Positions 1 through 9,443 of a stretch of DNA of 64,000 nt are shown piece by piece (the stretch's first letter is position 1; every line of letters begins with the position of its first letter). Below the pieces are notes generated by a model, which did not search any database, was not told the origin of the DNA, and worked only from the letters and a program-made list of their open reading frames with translations. Origin of the DNA: Candidatus Omnitrophota bacterium. GTDB lineage: Bacteria; Omnitrophota; Gorgyraeia; 2-02-FULL-51-18. The DNA is taken from NCBI GenBank assembly GCA_022072175.1, contig JAJVIE010000003.1, forward strand, positions 838,001 through 902,000. Reading direction: 5' to 3'. Both the position numbers and the translations under genes were made by a program.

Positions 1-596
1 ATCGCGCGTACGCCGTGCTTCTCCACCAGATAACGGGCCTCTTTCAGGCGCGGGGTGAAGTTGAGATGCTTGCGTGACCGGTAGGACCCGCCGAGCTGGC
101 CGGTCACGAAGATCACGTCCCCGGGGCGCGCCCCGGAACGTGTGACCGCTCGAGGACCGTAACTCTCCCCCATCAGCGCCACCGAGAGAACGAGCTTATC
201 GGAGCGGTTGGTGTCCCCGCCGACGATGCTCACGCCCGTCTGGCGGGCCAGGCGTTCCATGCCCGCGTAGACGCGACGCAGGTAGGACTCCCGCAAGCGC
301 GCCGGCAAACCCAGCGCGACGACCGCGTACGTGGGGCGCGCGCCCATGGCGGCCATGTCGCTGATGTTGACGGCCAAGGCCTTGCGGCCGATCTCCTCCG
401 GCTCGGCCTCAGCGCGCTTGAAATGACGGTCTTCGAGGATCATGTCGGTAGCCAGGAGGATCTCACGCCGGCCGGCGCGGACGACCGCCGCGTCATCGCC
501 GATACCCACGCGGACGCCGACCCCGGCCCGCAATCTCCGGCGCAGCGTGCCGATCCAGCCGAATTCGCCCAGCTCTTCGAGGGTGCGGTCCGTCAT
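1..596 (-). CDS. thiL: Thiamine-monophosphate kinase (3' part beyond window)
   Basis: ATP-dependent phosphorylation of thiamine monophosphate to thiamine diphosphate, the last step of cofactor synthesis, in the cytoplasm. About 198 N-terminal residues are present; the C-terminus runs off the left edge. Visible family motifs are GIGDDAAVV (about residues 31-39), ATDMILEDRHF just after it, NISDMAAMGA, and IVGGDTNRSD, which carry the Mg2+/ATP-binding aspartates of the PurM/ThiL fold. The ATG at 594-596 is preceded by GTAGGAGCG, a good ribosome site, and lies 5 nt after the CPBP protease stop, so it is co-transcribed as the most distal gene visible in the lysS operon. Confidence 0.93.
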   Translation of the reverse strand, partial: MTDRTLEELGEFGWIGTLRRRLRAGVGVRVGIGDDAAVVRAGRREILLATDMILEDRHFKRAEAEPEEIGRKALAVNISDMAAMGARPTYAVVALGLPARLRESYLRRVYAGMERLARQTGVSIVGGDTNRSDKLVLSVALMGESYGPRAVTRSGARPGDVIFVTGQLGGSYRSRKHLNFTPRLKEARYLVEKHGVRA

Positions 597-601
597 CGCT
601 C

Positions 602-1693
602 CTACACCGACAGGTTCTTGAAACCCAGCGTGAACAGGACCATGATCGTATTGTGCGTGGCGTGCGCGGCCATCGACGGGACCAACGACCCTGTCCTTTC
701 GTAAAGATAAGCCAAGAAGACCCCCAACAGCACGATCGGCACGAATGCCGCAAGATTGAGATGCACGATCGCGAAGATGATCGAACTGCCTAGCATCGCG
801 GCGGCGGCGCCATGGCGGGCCTTCAGCGCCGGGTACGCGAATCCCCTGAAGAACACCTCCTCGATCATCGGTCCCAGGACCGCGACGAACAACGTGAAGA
901 AGGGTAGGTGCCGCTCCGCCGACTCCTTCATGTAGATCTGCACGACCTTCTGGGGCTCCGGCTCATAGGACAATGCCTGTGTCAGCGCCGCCATCGCCAA
1001 CAAGGTCAAGAAAAGCAACGGCAAGGCCGCCACGTACGCCGCCAGCCCCACGCCCACGCCTCTCACCGCTCCCGGACCGGCCAGCCCCAGATCGGAGACG
1101 GGCTGGGCGTAACGTCGACGCACCAGCAAGATCACATAAGCGGCCACGAGCACATTACGCGCAAGGCTGTTGGCCATCAACAAAAAATCCGAACCCAACG
1201 CGCGCAGATCGATGACGATCGACAGGATCGCCTGGACCGTCACCAGGGCCGCCTCCACGAACAGGATCATCACGAACGCCTCGCCCACGTCCCTGCGGCG
1301 CCAGCGCGGCGCCTCCGGACGATGCAGGCGCGGCAGCACCGGCCGGCCGCACAAGCGGCGCCACAAGATCCAGGCATAGACCATCAAGCTCAGGCTCAGG
1401 ACCAGCACGGCCGTACCGCCGATGGCCGTGGCCAATCGAGGGTCCTGCTCCAGCCGTTCGCGGAAACGCGCCTCGCGCTCCTTGAGCTGTTCCCGGTCGA
1501 GGTCCGGGTCCTCGACGCCCTTGATCTCGTCCGCAGGCGCCGCCGTCTCCGTCTGCGTCGCGGTGGCCCCCGTTCCGCCGGTGTGACGGGGCATCAGTGC
1601 CCATACGGCGAGACCGGTATAGAACAGCACCGTGAACGTCAGGACCGGGCCGTAGACCCGGCGGCGTCCGAACCACGCCAACACCCGCCTCAT
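602..1693 (-). CDS. CPBP family intramembrane metalloprotease (Abi/CAAX-like)
   Basis: Integral membrane protein of 363 aa. It has an N-terminal membrane segment, a charged stretch rich in D/E/R/K (about residues 55-85), then several hydrophobic helices. The glutamic-protease motif EEVFFRG is at about residues 278-284, followed by histidines at about 311 and in AHATHN (about 344-347). These are the EExxxR and two downstream histidine motifs of the Rce1/CPBP family. Substrate unknown; family members cleave prenylated proteins or act in peptide and bacteriocin systems. Starts at ATG 1691-1693, overlapping the tatD stop by 4 nt (ATGA). Confidence 0.88.
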   Translation of the reverse strand: MRRVLAWFGRRRVYGPVLTFTVLFYTGLAVWALMPRHTGGTGATATQTETAAPADEIKGVEDPDLDREQLKEREARFRERLEQDPRLATAIGGTAVLVLSLSLMVYAWILWRRLCGRPVLPRLHRPEAPRWRRRDVGEAFVMILFVEAALVTVQAILSIVIDLRALGSDFLLMANSLARNVLVAAYVILLVRRRYAQPVSDLGLAGPGAVRGVGVGLAAYVAALPLLFLTLLAMAALTQALSYEPEPQKVVQIYMKESAERHLPFFTLFVAVLGPMIEEVFFRGFAYPALKARHGAAAAMLGSSIIFAIVHLNLAAFVPIVLLGVFLAYLYERTGSLVPSMAAHATHNTIMVLFTLGFKNLSV

Positions 1694-2463
1694 TTGGACC
1701 GCTCCCACGCGAACAGCCGCCGCGCGTTGCGCTCGCTGGCCTCCGCCACTTCCTGCTCGCTCTGACCGCGGCGCGACGCGATGAAAGCGACGAGCTCGGT
1801 CAGATGGGCCGGTTCGTTGCGCTGGCCCCTCAGGGACCGCGGGGGCAAGTACGGACTGTCGGTTTCGATGACGAAGCGGTCCTCCGGTACGTACGCCACC
1901 GCTTCGGACAGATGGACCGCTTTGGGATACGTCGTGTTGCACGCGAACGAGATGTGCATCCCCAGATCGAGAAAAGCCCGCATCGCCCGCACGTCGTACG
2001 AGTAGCAGTGCATCACACCCCGCACGCGCCCGTTCCCCGCGGTCGTCAAGCACCCGCGGGTGTCCTCGAGAGCTTCCCTTGAGTGCACAATGACGGGCAG
2101 TCCCCGCGCGGCGGCACCCGCGATCAAGCGCTCGAAGAGCGGTCGCTGAGCCTCAGGACCCGCCTGGCTCTTGTAGTAATCGAGACCGATCTCCCCCACC
2201 GCGCGGTAGTGTCCCGAAGCGATCTGGGCCTCCACCTCGCCGACGAGCTCTTCGGTGGCTTCGTGCGCGCTGTGCGGATGAAGTCCCGCCGTTGCGATCA
2301 TGTCCGGATGCGCCTGGGCGAGCGTCAGCGCCTGTCCGTTGGATCGCGGATCGATCCCGACACAGACGAACCCGCGCACACCCGCCGAGCGCGCGCGCTC
2401 GAGCATCGCGTCACGGTCGGCGTCATAAGCGTCGAAATACAGGTGACAATGCGTATCGATCAC
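1690..2463 (-). CDS. tatD: TatD family metal-dependent deoxyribonuclease
   Basis: Cytoplasmic TIM-barrel hydrolase of 257 aa; family members are 3'-5' exonucleases or act in DNA repair and D-aminoacyl-tRNA quality control. Metal ligands are visible: HCH at residues 5-7, GEIGLDYY with the bridging Glu, HSRE, HCYSYD and ETDSPYLPP near the C-terminus. An upstream in-frame extension exists to 2808 but lies inside the desulfurase gene and has no homology. The GTG at 2461-2463 places the conserved IDTHCH at the N-terminus and makes a GTGA overlap with the upstream stop, so it is preferred. Confidence 0.92.
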   Translation of the reverse strand: MIDTHCHLYFDAYDADRDAMLERARSAGVRGFVCVGIDPRSNGQALTLAQAHPDMIATAGLHPHSAHEATEELVGEVEAQIASGHYRAVGEIGLDYYKSQAGPEAQRPLFERLIAGAAARGLPVIVHSREALEDTRGCLTTAGNGRVRGVMHCYSYDVRAMRAFLDLGMHISFACNTTYPKAVHLSEAVAYVPEDRFVIETDSPYLPPRSLRGQRNEPAHLTELVAFIASRRGQSEQEVAEASERNARRLFAWERSK

Positions 2464-3620
2464 TTGCCCGCTCCGGTGGCGCGGGTCCGCAGCCGCTTGA
2501 CGACCGAGGCCACAGCGCCCGCGGCCTGAGCGGTCTCCTCGGCCGTGGTCCACCGGCCGAGCGAGATCCGGATCGTGGAGCGGGCGGTCCGCTCGTCCAG
2601 ACCCATCGCCAGGAGCACGTGCGACGGTTCCACCGAACCGGCCGTGCACGCCGAACCCGTCGAAACACAGATACCCTCGAGGTCGAGGTTCATGAGGAGC
2701 GTTTCCCCGTCGATACCTTCGAAGCTGACATTGAGCGTGTTGTACAAGCGTTCGGCGACCTGTCCGTTGAGACGCACACCGTCCAGACGGGACCGCAGGT
2801 CCCGCCACAACCCGTCCCGGAGCGCTCGCACCCGCCCCGTCTCCGCGGACCTCTCCGCGGCGGCCAGGACCGTGGCCTCACCCAAGCCGACGAGCGCCGC
2901 CACGTTCTCTGTGCCCGGACGGACGTTCTTCTCCTGATGTCCGCCCTGCAGTTGAGCGGAGATCTTGATGCCCTTACGGACGTACAAGGCCCCGGCGCCT
3001 TTGGGCCCGCAGATCTTATGGGCCGAGAGCGTCAGGAGATCGATGCCATCGGCCGAGGGATCGAGCGGCAGTTTGCCGTAGGTCTGTACGGCGTCACAGT
3101 GGAGATAAGCGCCGCGCTCGTGCGCCAGACGCGCGGCCTCGCGTACCGGCTGGAGGACCCCCGTCTCGTTGTTCGCGTGCATGAGACTGACCAGGAGCGT
3201 CGTATCATCCACGGCCTCGGCCAACCGGCCGAGGTCGACGCGGCCGTCGGGACCGCAGGGCACCACCCGGACCGGAACGCCCGACACGGCCAGCCGCTGG
3301 GCCGGATGCAGCACGGCCTGATGCTCGATCGCGGAGACGACCAGGCCGCGCCGGTTCCCCTGCGCGCCCGCAAGGACGCCTTTGAGCGCCAGGTTGTCCG
3401 ACTCCGTGCCGCCCGAGGTGAAGACCACGTCCCCCGGCTCCACGCCCAGCTCCGAGGCCACCTGTTCGCGCGCCCGCTCCACCCCGTGCCGGGCCTCCTG
3501 CCCCGCGCGGTGAAAACTCGAAGCGTTGGCGAAGATCGTCGTCAGGTAGGGACGCATCGCCTCCAGCACGCGCGGATCGAGCGGTGTGGTGGCGTTGTAG
3601 TCCAGGTAGGTCCGTTTCAT
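2460..3620 (-). CDS. Cysteine desulfurase (NifS/IscS family)
   Basis: PLP enzyme of 386 aa that takes sulfur from L-cysteine, giving alanine and an enzyme persulfide for Fe-S clusters and thiolated tRNA. The PLP lysine is K202 in SAHKICGPKGAG; the aspartate and histidine of the fold are in HCDAVQ; the sulfur-carrying cysteine is C325 in STGSACTAGS. N-terminal YLDYNATTP is typical of the NifS/IscS class. No scaffold (IscU/NifU) or tRNA thiolase is adjacent, so the acceptor cannot be told from context. It lies 3 nt after metG and overlaps tatD by 4 nt. Confidence 0.93.
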   Translation of the reverse strand: MKRTYLDYNATTPLDPRVLEAMRPYLTTIFANASSFHRAGQEARHGVERAREQVASELGVEPGDVVFTSGGTESDNLALKGVLAGAQGNRRGLVVSAIEHQAVLHPAQRLAVSGVPVRVVPCGPDGRVDLGRLAEAVDDTTLLVSLMHANNETGVLQPVREAARLAHERGAYLHCDAVQTYGKLPLDPSADGIDLLTLSAHKICGPKGAGALYVRKGIKISAQLQGGHQEKNVRPGTENVAALVGLGEATVLAAAERSAETGRVRALRDGLWRDLRSRLDGVRLNGQVAERLYNTLNVSFEGIDGETLLMNLDLEGICVSTGSACTAGSVEPSHVLLAMGLDERTARSTIRISLGRWTTAEETAQAAGAVASVVKRLRTRATGAGK

Positions 3621-3623
3621 CGG

Positions 3624-5249
3624 TTAGGCGGACTTGGCCTTCTTCTTATCGCCGGTCTTCGGCTTATCGGGATCCTCGATGCGCGGAAAAAGCGGCGCGC
3701 CCTTGGCAATGCGGCGCCCGCCCGCGGCGAAGGACCCCCACCGGACAGGATACGGCACGACCTCGAGTCGCTCGATGCCCAGCTGAGAGGCGACGGCTTC
3801 GGCCGTAGCCGGCATGAAGGGGTACAGCATCTTGGCCGTGGCGGAGAGGACTTCATGAAGAGCCCCGATCACGGTCTTGAGCTCCGCGGTGCGCCCTTCC
3901 TTGGCCAGTGTCCACGGCGCGGACTCCTCGATATACTTGTTGGCCCTGCCGATGGGCTCCCAGATCGCCTGGAGCGCCTCATGGAACGCCAGCCGCTCCA
4001 TCGCCCGCTCGACCCGGCCGGACAGACCGTCGACCAGGTCCTTGAGCTCGGCGGCCTTGGCGGACACCTCGAAGGCCGGCACTTCTCCGCCGAAATACTT
4101 CTCGCACATCGTAAGGCTGCGGTTGAGCAGATTGCCCAGATCGTTGGCCAGATCGGTGTTGAAACGAAGCGTCAGCGCCTCCTGGCTGAAAACCCCGTCC
4201 TGACCGAAGGGCGTCTCGCGCAGCAGGAAATACCGGTAGGCGTCCACGCCGTACTGCGCGGCGATCTCCACCGGATCGACCACGTTGCCCTTGGACTTGG
4301 ACATCTTCTCACCGCCCACCACCCACCAACCGTGAGCGAAGATCAATCGTGGCGGCGCCAGGCCCAGGGCCTTGAGCAGGATGGTCCAGTAGATCGCGTG
4401 ATGCCTCAGGATGTCCTTGCCGATCACATGGACGTCGGCGGGCCACCAACGCTCGAGCGCCACGGGGTCCGAACCATAACCGCAGGCCGACACGTAGTTC
4501 ACCAGCGCGTCGAACCACACGTACGTCACATGCTCGCTCGACAGCGGCGTCTCGATACCCCAGCTCAGACGGGCTTTGGGGCGCGACACGCACAGGTCCT
4601 CGAGTTTGTTGGCTTTCAGGAACCCGAGAACCTCGTTGCGCCGCGTTTCGGGCAGCACCACCATCGGGCGGCCCTGCTCGTCGGCTCCGTTCTCCAGAGC
4701 GCGCACCAGCCAGTCCTGATACTTGGACATCCTGAAAAAGTAATTGGTCTCCTCGATGCGCTCGGCGGCGCGCTTGCAGTCGGGACACGTCACCTCGCGC
4801 CCCTCGGAGGTCATCTGGCGCACGGTCTCCTCGGTGAGGAACGTTTCGCACGGCGTGCAGTAGTAGCCCTGGTACGAACTGGAATAGATGTCACCCTTGG
4901 CGTCGAGGTCGGTCCAGACCTTGCGGACGGCCTGCTTGTGGCGCTCCTCCGTCGTCCGGATGAAGACGTCGTAATCGACATTGAGGGCGGTCCACAACTG
5001 CCTGAACGTGCCGGAGATCGCGTCGGTGAACGCCTGAGGCTCCTGTCCGGCGGCCTGAGCGGCGCGGGCGATCTTCTGGCCGTGCTCGTCGGTGCCGGTC
5101 AGGAAGAAGACCTTGTCCCGGCCCAAGCGCTGGCGCCAGTGGCGGGCCAGGGCGTCGCAGGCGATGTTCGTGTACGAATGGCCGATATGGGGGCGTGAGT
5201 TGACGTAGTACAGCGGGGTCGTCAGGTAATAGCGCTGGTGCTCGGACAC
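3624..5249 (-). CDS. metG: Methionyl-tRNA synthetase
   Basis: Class I aminoacyl-tRNA synthetase of 541 aa that charges tRNA-Met. The HIGH motif reads HIGH in RPHIGHSYTN near residue 20, and KMSKS is in EKMSKSKGNVVD near residue 315. A knob with CTPC and CPDC forms a four-cysteine zinc site. The protein ends after the anticodon-binding helices in a lysine-rich tail and lacks the EMAP-like C-terminal dimer domain, as in the short MetG class. Start is GTG at 5247-5249 with AGGAAAGCACC ahead of it. Sits between holB and the desulfurase. Confidence 0.96.
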   Translation of the reverse strand: MSEHQRYYLTTPLYYVNSRPHIGHSYTNIACDALARHWRQRLGRDKVFFLTGTDEHGQKIARAAQAAGQEPQAFTDAISGTFRQLWTALNVDYDVFIRTTEERHKQAVRKVWTDLDAKGDIYSSSYQGYYCTPCETFLTEETVRQMTSEGREVTCPDCKRAAERIEETNYFFRMSKYQDWLVRALENGADEQGRPMVVLPETRRNEVLGFLKANKLEDLCVSRPKARLSWGIETPLSSEHVTYVWFDALVNYVSACGYGSDPVALERWWPADVHVIGKDILRHHAIYWTILLKALGLAPPRLIFAHGWWVVGGEKMSKSKGNVVDPVEIAAQYGVDAYRYFLLRETPFGQDGVFSQEALTLRFNTDLANDLGNLLNRSLTMCEKYFGGEVPAFEVSAKAAELKDLVDGLSGRVERAMERLAFHEALQAIWEPIGRANKYIEESAPWTLAKEGRTAELKTVIGALHEVLSATAKMLYPFMPATAEAVASQLGIERLEVVPYPVRWGSFAAGGRRIAKGAPLFPRIEDPDKPKTGDKKKAKSA

Positions 5250-5259
5250 GGTGCTTTCC

Positions 5260-6180
5260 TCAGGCGGCTCCGGGTGTCAGGAGACGCCGCGCGTCGGTCA
5301 GTTCCGCGCGCAGACGGCCCCAGAAGACCCCGAAGAAGATCCGCAGGTTGATGTTGGATGTCAGGAGCTCCCGGCACTCTCCCAGGTACAACAGGAGCGA
5401 TTCGATCTTGGAGGCGTCCAGCGCCTGCTCCAGACGCGACAGGCCGTGCAGACGTTCAGCCACTCCACCGAAGTACCTCACGCCCTCGCGGGCCAGCAGG
5501 GTCTCCCGGAAATAACGCGCCAGAAGGTCCACGACCGCCAGAGCCTCCTCGCGCTCAAGACGCGGCCAATCCGGGGGCAGCGCCATTTCGGCGGTCGCGC
5601 CGGACAGCGCGTAGCCCAGCGCTTCCTGGACCCGAGCCAGGTCTTCCGCGCGGGCCGGAGGAGCCGATCCCAGGGGCCTGAACCTCACCAACTGCGCGCG
5701 GGAGCGGATGGTCGGCAGTAGACCCTCGGCCGCCGACGCCAAGAGCACGATATGCGTGGCACCGGGAGGCTCCTCGAGGGTCTTGAGCAGCGCGTTCTGG
5801 GCGTACTCGTTCATACGCTCGGCCTCCGCGATCACGAAGACCTTGGCGGGCGCCTGCAGGGGGCGGAGACCCGAGCGGGCGATGAGCTCGCGAACGGGCT
5901 CGATCTTGATGTTGTTGGTCTCCTCATCGGGCTCGATCAGCTGATAGTCCGGATGCGCTCCGGCGTCCACCAGGCGACAGGAACCGCACGTATCGCACGG
6001 CTCGAGGTCCTCGGTCCGCTGCGGACAGAAGACGGCCTTGGCCAGCTCGCGTGCGGCCGCGCGGCGCCCGGTCCCCCGCGGACCGAGGAACAACAGCGCG
6101 TGCGCCAGGCGCCCGGAACCCAGCGCGCTCTTGAGCGCGCTCACCACCGAACCTTGGTCGGCCAGGACGTTAAAGGACAT
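5260..6180 (-). CDS. holB: DNA polymerase III delta' subunit
   Basis: Clamp-loader AAA+ subunit of 306 aa. The P-loop position reads GPRGTGRRA: Lys and Ser/Thr are replaced by Arg, as expected for a non-catalytic delta'. A zinc-binding CDTCGSC knuckle and the sensor/arginine-finger stretch TIRSRAQL (usually SRC) follow. LLKTLEEPP is the conserved delta' helix. The ATG at 6178-6180 lies 11 nt inside the end of tmk; a longer upstream in-frame extension was rejected because homology begins with SFNVLADQGSVVSALKSAL. tmk-holB adjacency is common in bacteria. Confidence 0.9.
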   Translation of the reverse strand: MSFNVLADQGSVVSALKSALGSGRLAHALLFLGPRGTGRRAAARELAKAVFCPQRTEDLEPCDTCGSCRLVDAGAHPDYQLIEPDEETNNIKIEPVRELIARSGLRPLQAPAKVFVIAEAERMNEYAQNALLKTLEEPPGATHIVLLASAAEGLLPTIRSRAQLVRFRPLGSAPPARAEDLARVQEALGYALSGATAEMALPPDWPRLEREEALAVVDLLARYFRETLLAREGVRYFGGVAERLHGLSRLEQALDASKIESLLLYLGECRELLTSNINLRIFFGVFWGRLRAELTDARRLLTPGAA

Positions 6181-6799
6181 CGGACAACGCCTCCCGGACC
6201 TTGGCCCGCACGGCCTCGATGGAGTCGGATGCGTTGAGCCTGACCCTGCGGAAGCGGCGCGGCTGACGGCGCGCGAGGTCCTCATAGCCCCGCCGCACGC
6301 GGCGATGATAGGCGAGCGTCTTGGACTCGACCCGGTCCTTGGGTCCGCGGCCCGCCGCGCGGCGCAGACCGGCCTCGAGCGGCAGGTCCAGCCAGAGCGT
6401 GATGTCGGGCTCCAGACCGCCGGTGGCCTCCAGACCCAACCTCCGGATCCAAGCCCGGTCCACGCCTCCCCCGAAACCCTGATACGCATAGGTGGCGTCC
6501 ACCCAGCGGTCGCACAACACGGTCCGTCGCGCCTTGAGCGCGGGCCGGATCACTTCGGCGGCCAGTTGCGCGCGACTGGCCATGTACAACAAGGTCTCGC
6601 AGGTGGCGTTCATTCGGGCCTGCTTGCGGTCCAGCAACACGGCTCGGATGGCGTCGCCCGCACGCGTGCCGCCCGGCTCGCGTGTGACGAGCACGTTATG
6701 TCCGGCCCGGCGGAGATCATCCCGCAAGAGCCGCAGTTGAGTGCTCTTGCCGCAACCCTCATTGCCTTCGAGTGTGATGAAGAACCCTTTGGAGCTCAT
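6170..6799 (-). CDS. tmk: Thymidylate kinase
   Basis: Phosphorylates dTMP to dTDP for DNA synthesis. The 209-aa product has P-loop GNEGCGKST near residue 13, TREPGGT for dTMP binding, the CDRWVDATYAYQG motif equivalent to DR(Y/H)xxS, and a lid region with arginines (AAGRGPKDR). The start at ATG 6797-6799 overlaps the cysS stop in ATGA; an ATG 12 codons upstream would overlap cysS further and adds no conserved sequence. holB follows with an 11-nt overlap. Confidence 0.95.
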   Translation of the reverse strand: MSSKGFFITLEGNEGCGKSTQLRLLRDDLRRAGHNVLVTREPGGTRAGDAIRAVLLDRKQARMNATCETLLYMASRAQLAAEVIRPALKARRTVLCDRWVDATYAYQGFGGGVDRAWIRRLGLEATGGLEPDITLWLDLPLEAGLRRAAGRGPKDRVESKTLAYHRRVRRGYEDLARRQPRRFRRVRLNASDSIEAVRAKVREALSDVL

Positions 6800-8199
6800 T
6801 CGGCTTTCCTCCAGGTCGTACGCCCCCCGGGCCAATCCGAGAGCGTATACCCCCTGTCCTGGACCTCCTGACGCACCGCGTCGGCCGCCGCATAGTCCTT
6901 GCGGGCCTTGGCCTCGGCTCGGCGCGACACGGCCTCACGCAGCCACGCCTCCGATCCGGCCTCGGTCGCCTGCCGTTGTCCCGAGAACAAGCCGAAGATC
7001 GATCCGGCCTCGGTCAGCAGGCGCCCGGCCTCGAGCATGGCCCCGGGGTCGCGCAGCTTGCGCGACTCGTGCACCAGAGCGTGCAAGGCCGTCAGCGCCA
7101 GCGGAGAGTTGAGGTCATCGCTCATCGCGGATTCGAAATCCCCGATGATGCGCGCCAACGTCGGGTGCGGCTTGGGTTCGTAGTGCCCGCGAAGCTGTTC
7201 GAGCTCCTCGTAGAAGTGGTCGAACCGCAACCGCACCTGGTGCTCCATCCGCATCCGCTCGGCCGAATAATCGAGCGGGGCCGAGTAGTGCGTGCCCAGG
7301 AACAGCAGCTTGAGCTCGTCGATCGCGCGGGGGCCGCTCTTGCGGACCTCGGTGAGGGTGACGAAGTTCTTGAGCGATTTGGACATCTTCTGTTGTTCGA
7401 TGGTGATGAGGCCGTGATGCAGCCAGGTCCGCGCGAAGGTCTTGCCGCTGGCCGCTTCGGACTGGGCGATCTCGTTCTCATGGTGCGGGAAGATCAGGTC
7501 CCTCCCCCCGCCGTGGATATCGAAACTCTCCCCCAAAAGCCCCATGCTCATCGCCGAGCACTCGATATGCCATCCGGGCCGCCCGGGTCCCCAAGGGCTT
7601 TCCCAAGCGGGCTCGTCGGGTCCGCAGCTCTTCCACAGCGCGAAATCCAACGGATCGCGCTTCTTGTCGTTGGGGTCGACGCGCACGTGCTCCAACATGG
7701 CCTGGACGTCCTGCCGCGACAATTTGCCGTAGCCGGTGAACGACTTGACGCTGAAATACACATCACCGCCCTGCGCGTAGGCGGCGCCTCGATCGATCAA
7801 GCGCTGGATGAGGGCGATCATCGCCGGGATGTGCTGTGTCGCGCGCGGCTCATGGTCGGGAGGCGCGACGCCGAGCAGTTCCAGGTCCTTATGGTAGAGG
7901 CGCAGATACCGCTCGGAGACGTCTTGGACGCCCCTCCGGAGATCCGCGCACCCCTCCTGCCGGGCCTTCTCGATGATCTTGTCATCGACGTCGGTGACGT
8001 TGCGGACGAACGTCACTTGATAGCCGGAGCGCCCGAGGTACTTGCGGATCCAGTCGAAGGTGTACGCAGAGCGCAGATGACCGATGTGCGGTTCATCATA
8101 GACCGTCGGGCCGCAAGCATAGAATCCGATGCGGCCCGGCGTCAGCGGGACGAACGGCTCGGAAGCTTTGGTGAGGGAATTGCGCAGGAGCAGTGCCAT
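6796..8199 (-). CDS. cysS: Cysteinyl-tRNA synthetase
   Basis: Class I synthetase of 467 aa charging tRNA-Cys. YACGPTVYDEPHIGH (residues about 28-42) carries the zinc cysteine and HIGH motif; KMSKSLKNFV near residue 270 is KMSKS. Other zinc ligands are in WHIECSAMS and HHENEIAQSEA. A typical cysS C-terminal helical domain completes the protein. It follows cysE by 9 nt, pairing cysteine synthesis with cysteine charging, as in the Bacillus ispD-ispF-cysE-cysS arrangement. Confidence 0.97.
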   Translation of the reverse strand: MALLLRNSLTKASEPFVPLTPGRIGFYACGPTVYDEPHIGHLRSAYTFDWIRKYLGRSGYQVTFVRNVTDVDDKIIEKARQEGCADLRRGVQDVSERYLRLYHKDLELLGVAPPDHEPRATQHIPAMIALIQRLIDRGAAYAQGGDVYFSVKSFTGYGKLSRQDVQAMLEHVRVDPNDKKRDPLDFALWKSCGPDEPAWESPWGPGRPGWHIECSAMSMGLLGESFDIHGGGRDLIFPHHENEIAQSEAASGKTFARTWLHHGLITIEQQKMSKSLKNFVTLTEVRKSGPRAIDELKLLFLGTHYSAPLDYSAERMRMEHQVRLRFDHFYEELEQLRGHYEPKPHPTLARIIGDFESAMSDDLNSPLALTALHALVHESRKLRDPGAMLEAGRLLTEAGSIFGLFSGQRQATEAGSEAWLREAVSRRAEAKARKDYAAADAVRQEVQDRGYTLSDWPGGRTTWRKAE

Positions 8200-8208
8200 C
8201 GACCGCTC

Positions 8209-8964
8209 CTAGCCGGCGTTCTTGTCGCCGCGCCGCTCGCGCTGGCGCTCTTGGGACTCGTGCCCTTCGCGCAGCTCGTGCTCGATCTTATGCACCTCTC
8301 GGCGCAATCTCTCGAGGGCCTGCTGAAGAGGGTCCGGCAGGTTCCCGTGGTCGAGGTCCGCGGACTCGGAGGTCCGCCGGCCCTCGCGTCTGGCGATGCG
8401 GCCGGGCACACCGACCACGGTGGAGTTCGGAGGCACGTCACGGATCACCACGGCGTTGGCGCCGATACTGACATTGTCCCCGATGCGGATGTTACCCAGG
8501 ACCTTGGCCCCCGCGCCGACGGTGACGTTGTTACCGAGGGTCGGATGCCGCTTGCCCTTGTCCTTGCCGGTACCGCCGAGCGTCACGCCCTGGAAGAGCG
8601 TCACATTGTCACCGAGCACCGAGGTCTCGCCGATGACCACGCCCATGCCGTGGTCGATGAACAGCCCTTTGCCGATGCGGGCCCCCGGATGGATCTCGAT
8701 GCCTGTGAAGAACCTGGAGGCCTGCGAGAGCACGCGCGCCGGGAAACGCAGTCCCGCTCCGTGGAGCGCATGGGCCATGCGGTAGGCGATCAACGCGTGC
8801 AGTCCGGGATAGGTCAACAGGACGGTCAAGGGGCCCGAAGCCGCCGGATCCCTTTCGAGCGTGGCTTTGATCTCGTGCCTGAAGACCGTCCCAAAAACAA
8901 CGATCTTGAGCGCCGCCACGCTCAGGACGAGGACCGCCAACCCCCACAACAGCTCTTCGATCAA
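8209..8964 (-). CDS. cysE: Serine O-acetyltransferase
   Basis: Acetylates L-serine with acetyl-CoA, the first step of cysteine synthesis. The 251-aa protein has a hydrophobic N-terminal segment (residues 5-25), unusual for a soluble CysE but seen in the EpsC-like class, then the helical domain and a left-handed beta-helix of hexapeptide repeats ([36 protein letters not shown]). The catalytic His/Asp are in IDHGMG. The C-terminal 60 residues are charged and probably helical. Stop overlaps nothing; start overlaps the ispF end by 4 nt. Confidence 0.92.
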   Translation of the reverse strand: MIEELLWGLAVLVLSVAALKIVVFGTVFRHEIKATLERDPAASGPLTVLLTYPGLHALIAYRMAHALHGAGLRFPARVLSQASRFFTGIEIHPGARIGKGLFIDHGMGVVIGETSVLGDNVTLFQGVTLGGTGKDKGKRHPTLGNNVTVGAGAKVLGNIRIGDNVSIGANAVVIRDVPPNSTVVGVPGRIARREGRRTSESADLDHGNLPDPLQQALERLRREVHKIEHELREGHESQERQRERRGDKNAG

Positions 8965-9443
8965 CGCTTTTTCCTCTCCTTGAGAAGCACCGCGGCCTGC
9001 GCGGCGATCGCCCGGCCCGATCCGAGCTCACCCAAGCCCTCATGGGTCTTGGCCTGGAGGCCGACACGGCTGACCGGCAAACCCATCAACGCGGCGACGC
9101 GCGCGCGGATCCTGCTCTTGTACGCCGACAGCTTGGGCCGCTCGGCGATCACGACGATGTCGGCGTTGACCGGGACCAGCCCCTTACGGGCGGCGAGCGC
9201 CAAGGCCCGCCGGATGAAGTCCGCGCTGTCCCTGCCCCGATGGGCCTTGTCCTGGTCCGGGAAGTGATCGCCGATATCCCCGAGCGCCGCCGCGCCGAGC
9301 ACCGCGTCCGTCAGCGCGTGAAGGACCGCATCGCCGTCGGAATGCCCCAACGATCCGACCGGAGAAACGACCCGCACGCCGCCGAGGATCAACGGGCGCC
9401 CCCTGACGAGCCGATGGATATCATAGCCGATTCCGACCCTCAT
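8961..9443 (-). CDS. ispF: 2-C-methyl-D-erythritol 2,4-cyclodiphosphate synthase
   Basis: Fifth enzyme of the non-mevalonate (MEP) isoprenoid pathway, 160 aa. Metal ligands D and H are in GYDIHRL (residues 6-12) and [26 protein letters not shown] and the late [11 protein letters not shown] loop are typical. The ATG at 9441-9443 overlaps the ispD stop (ATGA) and places the conserved [10 protein letters not shown] at the N-terminus. A longer in-frame extension lies within ispD and was rejected. Isoprenoids feed undecaprenyl phosphate for the envelope genes in this window. Confidence 0.96.
   Translation of the reverse strand: MRVGIGYDIHRLVRGRPLILGGVRVVSPVGSLGHSDGDAVLHALTDAVLGAAALGDIGDHFPDQDKAHRGRDSADFIRRALALAARKGLVPVNADIVVIAERPKLSAYKSRIRARVAALMGLPVSRVGLQAKTHEGLGELGSGRAIAAQAAVLLKERKKR

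Noticed and set aside
2464-2808. Long N-terminal extension of TatD
   Set aside because: Lies inside the cysteine desulfurase gene in another frame; conserved TatD sequence starts at the GTG at 2463.
2292-5198. A plus-strand open frame of about 970 codons opposite the desulfurase and metG
   Set aside because: Mirror of conserved minus-strand genes, no recognisable family, biased composition.
6030-6130. HolB P-loop lacking Lys/Thr read as a broken gene
   Set aside because: Non-catalytic delta' subunits normally lose the Walker A lysine; the rest of the gene is intact.
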